Shown here: in pieces, positions 1 to 6,312 of the stretch
Position numbering within the stretch: position 1 is the first letter of the stretch
Layout of the letters: every line of letters begins with the position of its first letter
Assembly (NCBI GenBank): GCA_030448125.1
Contig: JAUJNO010000017.1
Coordinates: forward strand, 1 to 49,586
Direction of reading: 5' to 3'
Length of the DNA stretch: 49,586 bases
Source of the DNA: Rubrobacteraceae bacterium
Lineage (GTDB): Bacteria; Actinomycetota; Rubrobacteria; Rubrobacterales; Rubrobacteraceae
Made by a program: the position numbers and the translations under genes
The notes under the pieces: generated by a model
The model's input: only the letters and a program-made list of their open reading frames with translations
Database searches by the model: none
What the model was told of the DNA's origin: nothing

Positions 1-518
1 ATGGTGCCGGAGAAGAGGTCCTCGGGGAAGTAGCCGCCGTTCTTGTCCGGGAACTGGTGGGTGCCCAGGGTTTGGGCGGCGTACGTTCTCAGGACTTTGA
101 AGACCCCGTCGTCTACGACGCCGTCGTCCGCAAGGCCGGCGTTGCGTTGAAACTCCTTTGTTGCGCGGGCGGTGCGCTCGTCGAAGAGGCCGTTCACGGC
201 GCCGGGATCGAAGCCCAGGTCGTTGAGCATCCGCTGCAACTCCGTGACGTCGGCGCCCCTAAAGGGAGGCTGGCGCACGTAGATCAAACGTCCACCCGGC
301 CTATAATCGGCCTCGACGATCTCGTTCCACGTGAGCTCACCCACCACCCCGTCGGCGAGGATGCCCATCTCCTGCTGGAAGGCCTTCACGGCCAACTCCG
401 TCAAGGGACCGAAAACGCGGTCCATTCCCCGGTTGCCCAGATCAAACCCCAATGCCAGGAGCCTGGTCTGGAGGTCCTCGACCTCCCGGCCCCTATCCCC
501 CTTGCGCAGAGCACGCAT
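1..518 (-). CDS. Peptidoglycan-binding N-acetylmuramoyl-L-alanine amidase, CwlM-like (partial, N-terminal part)
   Basis: The gene runs off the left edge, so only about 172 N-terminal residues are present. Two peptidoglycan-binding repeats are visible: residues ~5-60 (GDRGREVEDLQTRLLALGF then FGPLTELAVKAFQQE) and ~80-140 (GADVTELQRMLNDLGF then DERTARATKEFQRNAG). This double-repeat front end is typical of CwlM-type proteins, whose amidase_3 domain would lie beyond the window, so the enzymatic call is inferred. The start is fixed by an in-frame TAG two codons upstream. The same-strand order thioredoxin, groES, amidase recalls the mycobacterial trx-cwlM neighbourhood, which supports the assignment. 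The intact protein could be catalytic or, as in mycobacterial CwlM, regulatory for peptidoglycan synthesis. Confidence 0.75.
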   Translation of the reverse strand, partial: MRALRKGDRGREVEDLQTRLLALGFDLGNRGMDRVFGPLTELAVKAFQQEMGILADGVVGELTWNEIVEADYRPGGRLIYVRQPPFRGADVTELQRMLNDLGFDPGAVNGLFDERTARATKEFQRNAGLADDGVVDDGVFKVLRTYAAQTLGTHQFPDKNGGYFPEDLFSGT

Positions 519-605
519 AGGCTAGAAGGACCCCTCGAACGGCTGGCTCCGGCACAAGCGCATAGCAGAAAGCATTGAAAGCTCCGGGTAGTCGCTAAAT
601 GACAG

Positions 606-639
606 CGCGCCGGGCATCCTCTACGGAATGCCCGGCGCG
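606..639 (-). terminator. Hairpin terminator downstream of groES
   Basis: A perfect 12-bp stem (CGCGCCGGGCAT at 606-617 with its complement at 628-639) and a 10-nt loop lies about 40 nt after the groES stop. There is no strong U-tract, as is common for GC-rich actinobacterial terminators. Confidence 0.6.
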
Positions 640-676
640 AAGGGCCACGGGCGGGGTTTCTCCCGTACCTCCCGGA

Positions 677-946
677 CTAGCCCTCGACTACCCCGAGGAT
701 GTCGTCGGCGTCGAGGATCATGTAGTCCTCGCCGTCGAGCGTGATCTGGGTCCCCGAGTACTTGGCGAAGACGATGACGTCGCCCTCGCCGACCTGGACG
801 CCGTCCTCGAACTGCCCAACCGCGACGACCTCGGCCGTCTGGGGCTTCTCCTTGGCCGTGTCCGGCAGCACGATGCCTGACTCCGTCGTCTGCTCGCGCT
901 CCACGAGCTTTACCAACGCCCTCTCACCAAGCGGCTTGAATCTCAT
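677..946 (-). CDS. groES: Co-chaperonin GroES (Hsp10)
   Basis: This 89-residue protein is the lid of the GroEL folding chamber. It starts MRFKPLGERALVKL, has the mobile-loop region EQTTESGIVLPDTAKEKPQ, the VVAVGQFEDG strand and the closing DADDILGVVEG. The ATG at 946 is chosen because AAAGGAGGT lies just upstream; a longer in-frame reading to 1033 has no family similarity. It is slightly shorter than the usual ~97 residues. No groEL is next to it, so the large subunit must be elsewhere. I see no CIRCE (TTAGCACTC-N9-GAGTGCTAA) upstream, so HrcA control is not supported here. Confidence 0.93.
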   Translation of the reverse strand: MRFKPLGERALVKLVEREQTTESGIVLPDTAKEKPQTAEVVAVGQFEDGVQVGEGDVIVFAKYSGTQITLDGEDYMILDADDILGVVEG

Positions 947-1041
947 TCCACTACCTCCTTTGCTCTTCCAATCGTGTACGCTTCCAGCACACCCCGGAGC
1001 CTCCCGGACGCGCCGAATATCCTCGATTTCCACCCCGGATT

Positions 1042-1058
1042 GTAACCGGCCGGGTTAC
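1042..1058. promoter_or_regulatory. Inverted repeat upstream of groES
   Basis: GTAACC-GGCCG-GGTTAC is a perfect 6-bp inverted repeat with a 5-bp spacer, about 95 bp upstream of the groES start and 110 bp downstream of the trxA stop. It could be an operator for groES or a small hairpin after trxA; the sequence alone does not decide. Confidence 0.3.
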
Positions 1059-1166
1059 GAGAAGCAATCGCGAAGGCGCACCGCGAGACACGCGGCATCT
1101 CGTAATACAGAGCCGCGGCCACTGTAGCCGCCTTACTCCGCGGTTCCGGCGGTGTTACCGGCGGTG

Positions 1167-1478
1167 CTACAGGCCGAGCTGCGAGGAGAGCTGGTTTCTA
1201 GGCAGGGCGCCGACGGCCTGCCGGGTGACCTGGCCGCCCTCGAAGCGGGCGATGGTCGGGATGCTCGTTATCTGGTAGCTCATCGCGGTGGCGGGGTTGT
1301 CGTCCACGTTCAGCTTGACGAAGCGCACGTCCTCGCGGTCCTCGCTCATCTCGTCCAGGATCGGGGAGACGCGCCGGCACGGCACGCACCACGGCGCCCA
1401 GAAGTCTACTATGACCGGCTTCTCCGCCCCCAAGACCTCGCTCTCGAACGTGGCGTCCGTGACATCAGCGACCGCCAT
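1167..1478 (-). CDS. trxA: Thioredoxin with a CVPC active site
   Basis: A 103-residue classical single-domain thioredoxin that reduces cytoplasmic disulfides with NADPH-thioredoxin reductase. Visible are VIVDFWAPWCVPCRR (active site), the buried-Asp strand, FVKLNVDDNPATAMSYQI and the cis-proline motif TSIPTIARFEGG. The ATG at 1478 has GGAGGT seven bases upstream, better than the GTG three codons earlier. The dipeptide between the cysteines is Val-Pro rather than the usual Gly-Pro, which may change the redox potential. It is followed on the same strand by groES and the CwlM-like amidase. Confidence 0.92.
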   Translation of the reverse strand: MAVADVTDATFESEVLGAEKPVIVDFWAPWCVPCRRVSPILDEMSEDREDVRFVKLNVDDNPATAMSYQITSIPTIARFEGGQVTRQAVGALPRNQLSSQLGL

Positions 1479-1639
1479 AAACAGCACCTCCAGAAGTACG
1501 CTAAACCTTCTCCAACCGCCTCAGTCTACCACGCCCCCTACGGCCGTCAGCCCGGCCTGGGGATCCGCCCCTCTCCGCCACGACAGGTGCGGTTGCGGTC
1601 TCTTGCCCGGGGTGACGAGCGTGCGCGGCGGCTCCGGCT

Positions 1640-2623
1640 TCAGTCCTGCCTCTGCTGAAAGCCGAAAGCCGACGGCTGACCGCTATACTCGGCGAGGGCC
1701 TCCGCCCGAACCTCTTCGGCGAGATCCTCCGCCCGTCGCGCCTCGAAGACGCCGGCGCCCAGGGTTTCGGCGTTCGCGGCGGCGCATCCGGCGGCCAGAC
1801 GCACGGCCTCGACCGGCGAGAGCTTGCGGTGCAAGAGGCCCGCGAGCATCCCCGCGAGGTAGGCGTCGCCGCTACCGATGGTCGAGAGCGCCTCGACCTC
1901 GGGGGCTCGAGCCGAGATCACACCATCCTCCACCGCCAGGTAGGAGTGACCCGAGGGCGAGGTCACGCAGGCCCTGCCGGCGCCCAACTCGACGAGCCTG
2001 CCGATGCCCCGGAGGAAGTCCTCCCCCTCGATAAAGTCGAACCCGACGGCGCTCTCGGCCTCGTGCTGGTTCGGGCTGACGAGGGACGGTTCGGCCTTGA
2101 GCCCCGCCTTGAGGACCGTCGGGGGCGCGTCGACGACCGTGTACAGGCCCTCCTCGCGGGCCTTGCGCAGGGAGGCGACGAGGAAGCTCTGGTCCAGGTT
2201 CGCCGGCAGGCTCCCGGCGAAGACGACCGCCGTCGCGTACTCCATCAGAAACTCCAGGCGCCTCTGGAACTCGTGCGCCTCCTCGGGAGAGACGGCCGGA
2301 CCGTGTTCGTTGATCTCCGTCTGCGTACCCGTAGTCGGGTCCACGATGGCGGTCGAGGTACGACTGGGGCTCTTTATCTCGACGAAGTCGAAGGGGATGG
2401 CCGCCTCGCTGAGCCCATCCCGGATGGCGTCGCCGTTGCGACCGCCGACGAGCCCCGTCGCCAGGACCGGCACGTCGAGGGCGCGCAACCCCCGGGCGAC
2501 GTTTATGCCCTTGCCGCCCGCGAGCGCGATGCCCTCCGACGCCCGGTGCCTGTGCCCGAGCGTCAGGCTCGGGACCACGACGGTCCGGTCCACGGCGGCG
2601 TTGAGGGTGACGGTCAGGATCAT
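1640..2623 (-). CDS. fruK: 1-phosphofructokinase-type hexose kinase (PfkB family)
   Basis: A 327-residue ribokinase-fold sugar-phosphate kinase of the FruK/LacC/PfkB group, which makes fructose-1,6-bisphosphate or a related bisphosphate from the monophosphate and ATP. It begins MILTVTLNAAVDRTVVV, typical of this group, has the substrate-binding GGKGINVARGL motif near residue 37 and the second PfkB signature as STIGSGDAYLAGML, with the catalytic Asp in GSGD where GAGD is usual. GGGGAGGT precedes the ATG by eight bases. No PTS gene is adjacent, so fructose-1-P versus fructose-6-P or tagatose-6-P as substrate is not resolved. Confidence 0.8.
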   Translation of the reverse strand: MILTVTLNAAVDRTVVVPSLTLGHRHRASEGIALAGGKGINVARGLRALDVPVLATGLVGGRNGDAIRDGLSEAAIPFDFVEIKSPSRTSTAIVDPTTGTQTEINEHGPAVSPEEAHEFQRRLEFLMEYATAVVFAGSLPANLDQSFLVASLRKAREEGLYTVVDAPPTVLKAGLKAEPSLVSPNQHEAESAVGFDFIEGEDFLRGIGRLVELGAGRACVTSPSGHSYLAVEDGVISARAPEVEALSTIGSGDAYLAGMLAGLLHRKLSPVEAVRLAAGCAAANAETLGAGVFEARRAEDLAEEVRAEALAEYSGQPSAFGFQQRQD

Positions 2624-2839
2624 TTATGCACACCTCCCCTTTTCCCCAGGGTCCCCTTCCGAAGGTTCTCGGTGCTGTATACCATACCCTCCCGGAGGAA
2701 GGGAGACTCCTTCGCGGCGGACGCCGCGGCAAGCGCCGCTACGGGCTGGCTCGCGCCGGCGCCCCGGGTGCTTTAAGACAAGGCCCCCGCAGGGCGTTAA
2801 AATGGACGCCATGCGTGCTATGCCCCGTTCTTCGAGCCC

Positions 2840-3358
2840 GTGAAGCGACTCCTCGTCGTCGCGCTTCTCGTGCTCGCGGCTTCCTCGGGATACCGGGTCT
2901 ACGGTTCTCCCGAGACCGGGACGGGCAGCCTCACGCTCCCCCAACCGGCCCCGAACACGGGTGAGGAAGCGCCGAACTTCGGGGCGGACCGGCGGGATGG
3001 CGGGAATTTCGAGCTCTCCGATGAAGGCGTGTACGTACTCACGTTCTGGAGCACTTTGAACAAGGACACTGCCGATGCCCGCCCGGAGTTCGAGGAGATG
3101 GCCCGCGACTACGCGGAGGAAGGAGTCTCCTTCGCCGTCGTCTACGTGAGCAACGTGCCCGAGAGCGAAGAGGACGTCCCCTACGACGTGCTCCAGGACG
3201 GCTCCGGGGAGTTGACCGCCATGTACAACGTAAAGAGGGTGCCGAGGCTGTTCCTGATCGACGACGGCACGATAGAGTTGGTGCAGAACGGCTACTATCA
3301 GGAGAACGAAGAGCGCCTCCGGGAGAATTTGGACCGGATCCTGTCCGGCAAGACTTGA
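2840..3358 (+). CDS. Exported thioredoxin-fold (TlpA/AhpC-like) protein without CXXC
   Basis: A 172-residue protein with an N-terminal hydrophobic segment (MKRLLVVALLVLAASSGY) likely to be a signal peptide or anchor. A thioredoxin fold follows: EEAPNF, GVYVLTFWSTLNKDTADARPEFEEMA, and the cis-Pro strand RVPRLFLIDDGTIE. Where TlpA/ResA proteins carry WCxxC this one has WSTLNKD, so it has no active-site cysteines and cannot be a conventional disulfide reductase. A TAA upstream in frame leaves GTG 2840 as the first usable start; there is no clear Shine-Dalgarno sequence. The small membrane-protein gene at 3393 follows 34 bp later on the same strand. Confidence 0.7.
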   Translation: MKRLLVVALLVLAASSGYRVYGSPETGTGSLTLPQPAPNTGEEAPNFGADRRDGGNFELSDEGVYVLTFWSTLNKDTADARPEFEEMARDYAEEGVSFAVVYVSNVPESEEDVPYDVLQDGSGELTAMYNVKRVPRLFLIDDGTIELVQNGYYQENEERLRENLDRILSGKT

Positions 3359-3392
3359 AGACGCAACCCGGGATAACGAGGAAGAGGAGGAC

Positions 3393-3494
3393 ATGAAAAG
3401 GGAGAGCATAGTACAGCTCATAGGAGTAGTGGTGGTCCTGGCGACGATAGCGATCACGATCGCCGCCATACTCCACGAACTCAGCGCCGCCTAA
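3393..3494 (+). CDS. Small single-pass membrane protein (33 aa)
   Basis: A 33-codon frame starts at ATG 3393 behind a strong ribosome-binding site (GAAGAGGAGG four to eight bases upstream) and ends TAA 3494. It has a charged start (MKRESIVQL), about 19 hydrophobic residues (IGVVVVLATIAITIAAI) and a short polar tail (LHELSAA), which is a single transmembrane helix. It lies 34 bp after the thioredoxin-fold gene and probably shares its transcript. The function is unknown. The RBS plus clean helix make it more likely than chance. Confidence 0.6.
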   Translation: MKRESIVQLIGVVVVLATIAITIAAILHELSAA

Positions 3495-3528
3495 AAAGGA
3501 GGCCCTCCAGGCGCCGGCCCCCGGCTCG

Positions 3529-4398
3529 TTACGCTCGGACCCCCGCGGCCGCCAGATCCTCGCGCATCCCGCGGGCCGCGTCCCGGGCGGCGCTTTTGTA
3601 GTCGTCTCCGGAGGAGACCGGTCCCTCGAAGGCGCGCAGGATGCCCCGGCTGCTGTTGACCAGGACGCCCGCGCCGCTGGCGTCGAGCAGCGCCCTGACG
3701 CCAGCGGCGTCACCCTTCTGCGCCCCATAGCCTGGGGCCAGAAAGAGCGCCTCCGGGAGGATCTCGCGCACCCGCCGCCCTACTTCGGAACGGGTAGCGC
3801 CAACTACCGCCCCGGTGTCGAGGTAACCCGACGCCCCGCTCTCGCCCAGAGACGCCACGAGCCGCGCCGCTGCCTCGTAGAGCGGTGGCGTCGAGGAATC
3901 CTGGAGGTCCGGCGCCGAGGGGTTCGAGGTTGCGACCAGGACGAAGGCGCCCCCACCCCGGCCCAGGCGTCGCGCCTCGTCGAGGAACGGCTCCACGGCA
4001 TCCGCGCCCATGTAGGGGTTGACCGTGACACCCGTGGCGCCGTAGACCGAGAGGTGGGCCCCGGCGTAGGCGGCGGCTACGTGCCCCACGTCCCCGCGCT
4101 TCGCGTCCGCTATCGTCGGGAGCTCCAGAGCGTCGCACGCCGCGATCAGGTCCTTGTACACCCCCATCCCCTCGGGTCCCAGACACTCGAAGTACGCTAA
4201 CTGCAGCTTTACGGCCGCCGCCTCCGGCCCCGCCGCCTCGAGTATGCCCAGGCAGAACTCCCGAACCGCCCCGGCCTCCGTAAGGGCGCGCTCGCGTACG
4301 CGCTCCAGAAGCTCCAGCGGCAGGTGGCGCGGGTCCGGGTCGAGACCCACTACGACGGCGCTCCTCTTGCGGCGCGCGGAGGAGATAAAGGCCTCCAC
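3529..4398 (-). CDS. pyrF: Orotidine-5'-phosphate decarboxylase, type 2
   Basis: A 289-residue TIM-barrel enzyme for the last step of UMP synthesis (OMP to UMP plus CO2). The catalytic motif reads LPTIADAKRGDVGHVAAAY (Asp-x-Lys-x-x-Asp), and VVGLDPDPRHLP near the N-terminus plus the 289-residue length mark the longer type 2 family of actinobacteria rather than the ~240-residue E. coli type. PGYGAQKGDAAGV and VLVNSSRGILRA are the phosphate-binding segments. It is downstream of hup and pyrE on the same strand, so two pyrimidine genes flank hup. Confidence 0.92.
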   Translation of the reverse strand: MEAFISSARRKRSAVVVGLDPDPRHLPLELLERVRERALTEAGAVREFCLGILEAAGPEAAAVKLQLAYFECLGPEGMGVYKDLIAACDALELPTIADAKRGDVGHVAAAYAGAHLSVYGATGVTVNPYMGADAVEPFLDEARRLGRGGGAFVLVATSNPSAPDLQDSSTPPLYEAAARLVASLGESGASGYLDTGAVVGATRSEVGRRVREILPEALFLAPGYGAQKGDAAGVRALLDASGAGVLVNSSRGILRAFEGPVSSGDDYKSAARDAARGMREDLAAAGVRA

Positions 4399-4452
4399 CG
4401 CTAGGACCTCCCCGATCGGGGTTCTTGCAACGCTAGCGCGGAGGCGGGCACG

Positions 4453-4479
4453 AAAAAGCCGCGGGGGGCAGCCCGCGGC
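4453..4479 (-). terminator. Rho-independent terminator of hup
   Basis: A perfect 8-bp stem (GCCGCGGG 4458-4465, CCCGCGGC 4472-4479) with a 6-nt loop is followed on the minus strand by TTTTT (4457-4453), directly downstream of the hup stop. Confidence 0.85.
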
Positions 4480-4497
4480 ATTAAGAAGGTTTGCAGC

Positions 4498-4770
4498 TTA
4501 TTTTATGGAGTCTTTCAGGCCGTTACCGGCGGTGAACTTCGGCACCTTCGAGGCCGGGATCTTCATCTTCTCTTTCGTCTGGGGGTTGACACCCTCGCGG
4601 GCCTCGCGCTTCTGGACGTAGAACTTGCCGAAGCCGGTGATCTGGACCTGATCGTCCTTTTTGAGGGCCGACTCCACCACGTTCGTGAACGCCTCGAAGA
4701 AGCGCTGAGCCTCGCTCTTGGAGCCGTTGGCCTCGTCGGCGATCTTCTCGATCAACTCCGTTTTGTTCAT
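4498..4770 (-). CDS. hup: HU family DNA-binding protein
   Basis: A 90-residue histone-like protein that bends DNA as a dimer in the nucleoid. MNKTELIEKIADEANGSKSE and the helical dimerisation part precede the signature GFGKFYVQKREAREGVNPQT, whose arm carries the intercalating proline (INP in E. coli, here GVNPQTKEK); it ends KIPASKVPKFTAGNGLKDSI. There is no lysine-rich actinobacterial C-terminal tail, so it is the short bacterial type. GGGAGG lies upstream of ATG 4770. It has its own terminator. Confidence 0.93.
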   Translation of the reverse strand: MNKTELIEKIADEANGSKSEAQRFFEAFTNVVESALKKDDQVQITGFGKFYVQKREAREGVNPQTKEKMKIPASKVPKFTAGNGLKDSIK

Positions 4771-4855
4771 GTACCTGTTGCCTCCCTTGTCGCTTCCACT
4801 TCCAGCCCCCTTCCCCGCAACCTGCCGGGGACTATACCAGAGGGCCAAATGCGCC

Positions 4856-5443
4856 TCAATCCCGACCAGTTATTCCCAAATCCTCTAATCTGAGAAGCGC
4901 CCCGAACGGGTAACCGCCGAGACTGGCGGAGTCTTCGTCTCTCCTGTCGAGGACGGCCACGATCCCCAGCACCTCCGCGCCCGCCTCCTCCAGGGTAGCC
5001 GCCGCCCGCAATACCTGGGTGCCCGTGGTGACCACGTCCTCGATGAGGACGACCTTCTCCCCGGCCTCGAGCGGCCGCCCCTCGATCCTGTTGCCAGTCC
5101 CGTATTCTTTGGCGCTCTTTCGGACTATGCCGTAAGAAAGACCACTGTGAAGAGACGCGGCCGCAACCAACGGCACGGCCCCAAGCTCGACCCCCGCGAG
5201 CCTCCGGGCGCCGGGCGGGAGCCTGGCCGAGATCTCGCGGGCCAGCTCCCGCAGAAGCCCGGGCTCCGTCGAGAAGAGATACTTGTCCACGTAGAACCGG
5301 CTCCTCTTGCCGCTCGAAAGCACGAAGTCACCCTCTAAAAGGGCCGCCTCTCTCACCCTGGAGGCGAGACCGGGGTCAGGACCAGGGCCAGGACCAGGGC
5401 CAGGATCAGGGCCAGGACCGGGGTCAGCCCCCACCCGGACCAC
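4856..5443 (-). CDS. pyrE: Orotate phosphoribosyltransferase
   Basis: A 195-residue type I phosphoribosyltransferase converting orotate and PRPP to OMP. The PRPP loop is VVLIEDVVTTGTQVLRA (residues ~120-136); SGKRSRFYVDKYLFST and GVELGAVPLVAAASL are also family-typical, as is RKSAKEYGTGNRIEG. The first ~25 residues are a Pro-Gly-Asp repeat encoded by a 12-bp tandem repeat and not part of the fold; the conserved protein begins near ASRVREAALLEGDFV. The start overlaps the end of the upstream coiled-coil gene by 20 bp, suggesting translational coupling. PyrF, the next enzyme of the pathway, is encoded after hup. Confidence 0.92.
   Translation of the reverse strand: MVRVGADPGPGPDPGPGPGPGPDPGLASRVREAALLEGDFVLSSGKRSRFYVDKYLFSTEPGLLRELAREISARLPPGARRLAGVELGAVPLVAAASLHSGLSYGIVRKSAKEYGTGNRIEGRPLEAGEKVVLIEDVVTTGTQVLRAAATLEEAGAEVLGIVAVLDRRDEDSASLGGYPFGALLRLEDLGITGRD
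5367..5426. repeat. 12-bp minisatellite in the 5' end of pyrE
   Basis: Five tandem 12-bp units of the form GGACCAGGGCCA (exact in two, near-exact in three), each coding four residues of the PyrE N-terminus (PGPG or PGPD types). The length is a multiple of three per unit, so copy number can vary without frameshift. Confidence 0.85.
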
Positions 5444-5747
5444 CCGAAGGCTGTTCCAGGTCCTCCAGATCCTCCAGGGCAGCGTCGAACGGTCCGAAGT
5501 CGATCTTCTCCAGGAGGTCGCCGAGCTCCCGCGCCTCGCCCTCCGCCTCTGAGAGGCCGGCCTCTATACGCGCATTGACCTCCGCGAGGAGCGCCACCGC
5601 CCGGTCGAGGATGCCCACTACTTCCGAGTCCGGAACGCCCTCCAGATCCTCCGCGAGCTTCTCTAGCTCCGAGAGCCGCTCCTCGAGTCGCCCCGCGTCC
5701 ATCTCTCGCCCGTCGTCCATAAGCTCCCGACTATACATCATCCCCAC
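5424..5747 (-). CDS. Small acidic coiled-coil protein, weakly XseB-like
   Basis: A 107-residue protein, almost all helix: RLEERLSELEKLAEDLEGVPDSE, then AVALLAEVNARIEAGLSEAEGEA and an acidic C-terminus. The helix-turn-helix spacing resembles exodeoxyribonuclease VII small subunit (XseB), but no XseA is nearby and I would not assign that function. The start is uncertain: GTG 5747, ATG 5720 and ATG 5702 are in frame; the first overlaps the upstream stop. It sits in the murE-to-pyrE gene string, overlapping both neighbours. Confidence 0.6.
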   Translation of the reverse strand: MGMMYSRELMDDGREMDAGRLEERLSELEKLAEDLEGVPDSEVVGILDRAVALLAEVNARIEAGLSEAEGEARELGDLLEKIDFGPFDAALEDLEDLEQPSGGPGGG

Positions 5748-6030
5748 TGCGTGATCCGCTACGCTGCGAATCCTCGCGCGGCTTCTCCTCGGGATTACCG
5801 GACTGCCCGATGCCCGGCAGGTTGCCCCCCGAGAGCCACCAGATCCCCGCGACGAGGACCAGGGCGGCCAGAATCAGCGCGAGAAACGGCAACAGCCCCC
5901 ACACCAGAAAGCCGTACCCCGCGCGCAGCAGGAGAAAAGAAACCAGACCCGCACCGGCGCCGAAGAGCGACAACAGCAACACGGCCCCGAGCAGGACGAG
6001 CGGAAAAACGGTTGGAGAGATGCGTCTCAT
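5731..6030 (-). CDS. Two-helix membrane protein of unknown function
   Basis: A 99-residue protein with two predicted transmembrane helices (residues ~8-34, FPLVLLGAVLLLSLFGAGAG; and ~40-68, FLVWGLLPFLALILAALVLV) and a hydrophilic tail (NPEEKPREDSQRSGSRSGDD) presumably facing one side. No enzymatic motif is visible. It overlaps the next gene by 17 bp and lies 12 bp after the CsoR-like gene, inside the murE operon, so a link to envelope growth is possible but only positional. Confidence 0.65.
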   Translation of the reverse strand: MRRISPTVFPLVLLGAVLLLSLFGAGAGLVSFLLLRAGYGFLVWGLLPFLALILAALVLVAGIWWLSGGNLPGIGQSGNPEEKPREDSQRSGSRSGDDV

Positions 6031-6042
6031 GAACTTGCCATC

Positions 6043-6312
6043 CTACTTCACCACCCGGTCTATAGCTTTTACGAGATCCTTGACCATCTCTTCGGAGACT
6101 CCTTCCTTTTCGGCGCGTTCCTCGACAAAATCCTTCAAGAGGACGGTATTGATACGACGGATGGCGGAGAAGATCGCGTTGGTCTGCTGGACGACGTCGG
6201 CGTAGGTCACGTCTTCGTTCTCGACCATCTTCGCGACACCGCGGACGTGCCCCTCGACGCTCTTCAAACGCCGGAGCACCTCGCTCTTGGCTCCATCCTG
6301 CAAATCAGTCAT
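6043..6312 (-). CDS. CsoR/RcnR-family (DUF156) protein lacking metal ligands
   Basis: An 89-residue all-helical protein matching the CsoR/RcnR/FrmR repressor family: LRRLKSVEGHVRGVAKMVEN contains the family helix-1 motif RLKxxEGxxRG, followed by YADVVQQTNAIFSAIRRINT and LLKDFV. In copper-sensing CsoR the Cys-His-Cys ligands fall in the xCxDVLxQ and LLxxHLxxC segments. Here these positions read TYADVVQQ and LLKDFVEE, so neither cysteine nor the histidine is present. Metal sensing is therefore unlikely; it may sense something else or act constitutively. It overlaps murE by 8 bp, so it is translated with it. Confidence 0.75.
   Translation of the reverse strand: MTDLQDGAKSEVLRRLKSVEGHVRGVAKMVENEDVTYADVVQQTNAIFSAIRRINTVLLKDFVEERAEKEGVSEEMVKDLVKAIDRVVK

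Noticed and set aside
947..1166. CIRCE element for HrcA control of groES
   Set aside because: No TTAGCACTC-N9-GAGTGCTAA or close variant is present; only a different palindrome at 1042-1058.
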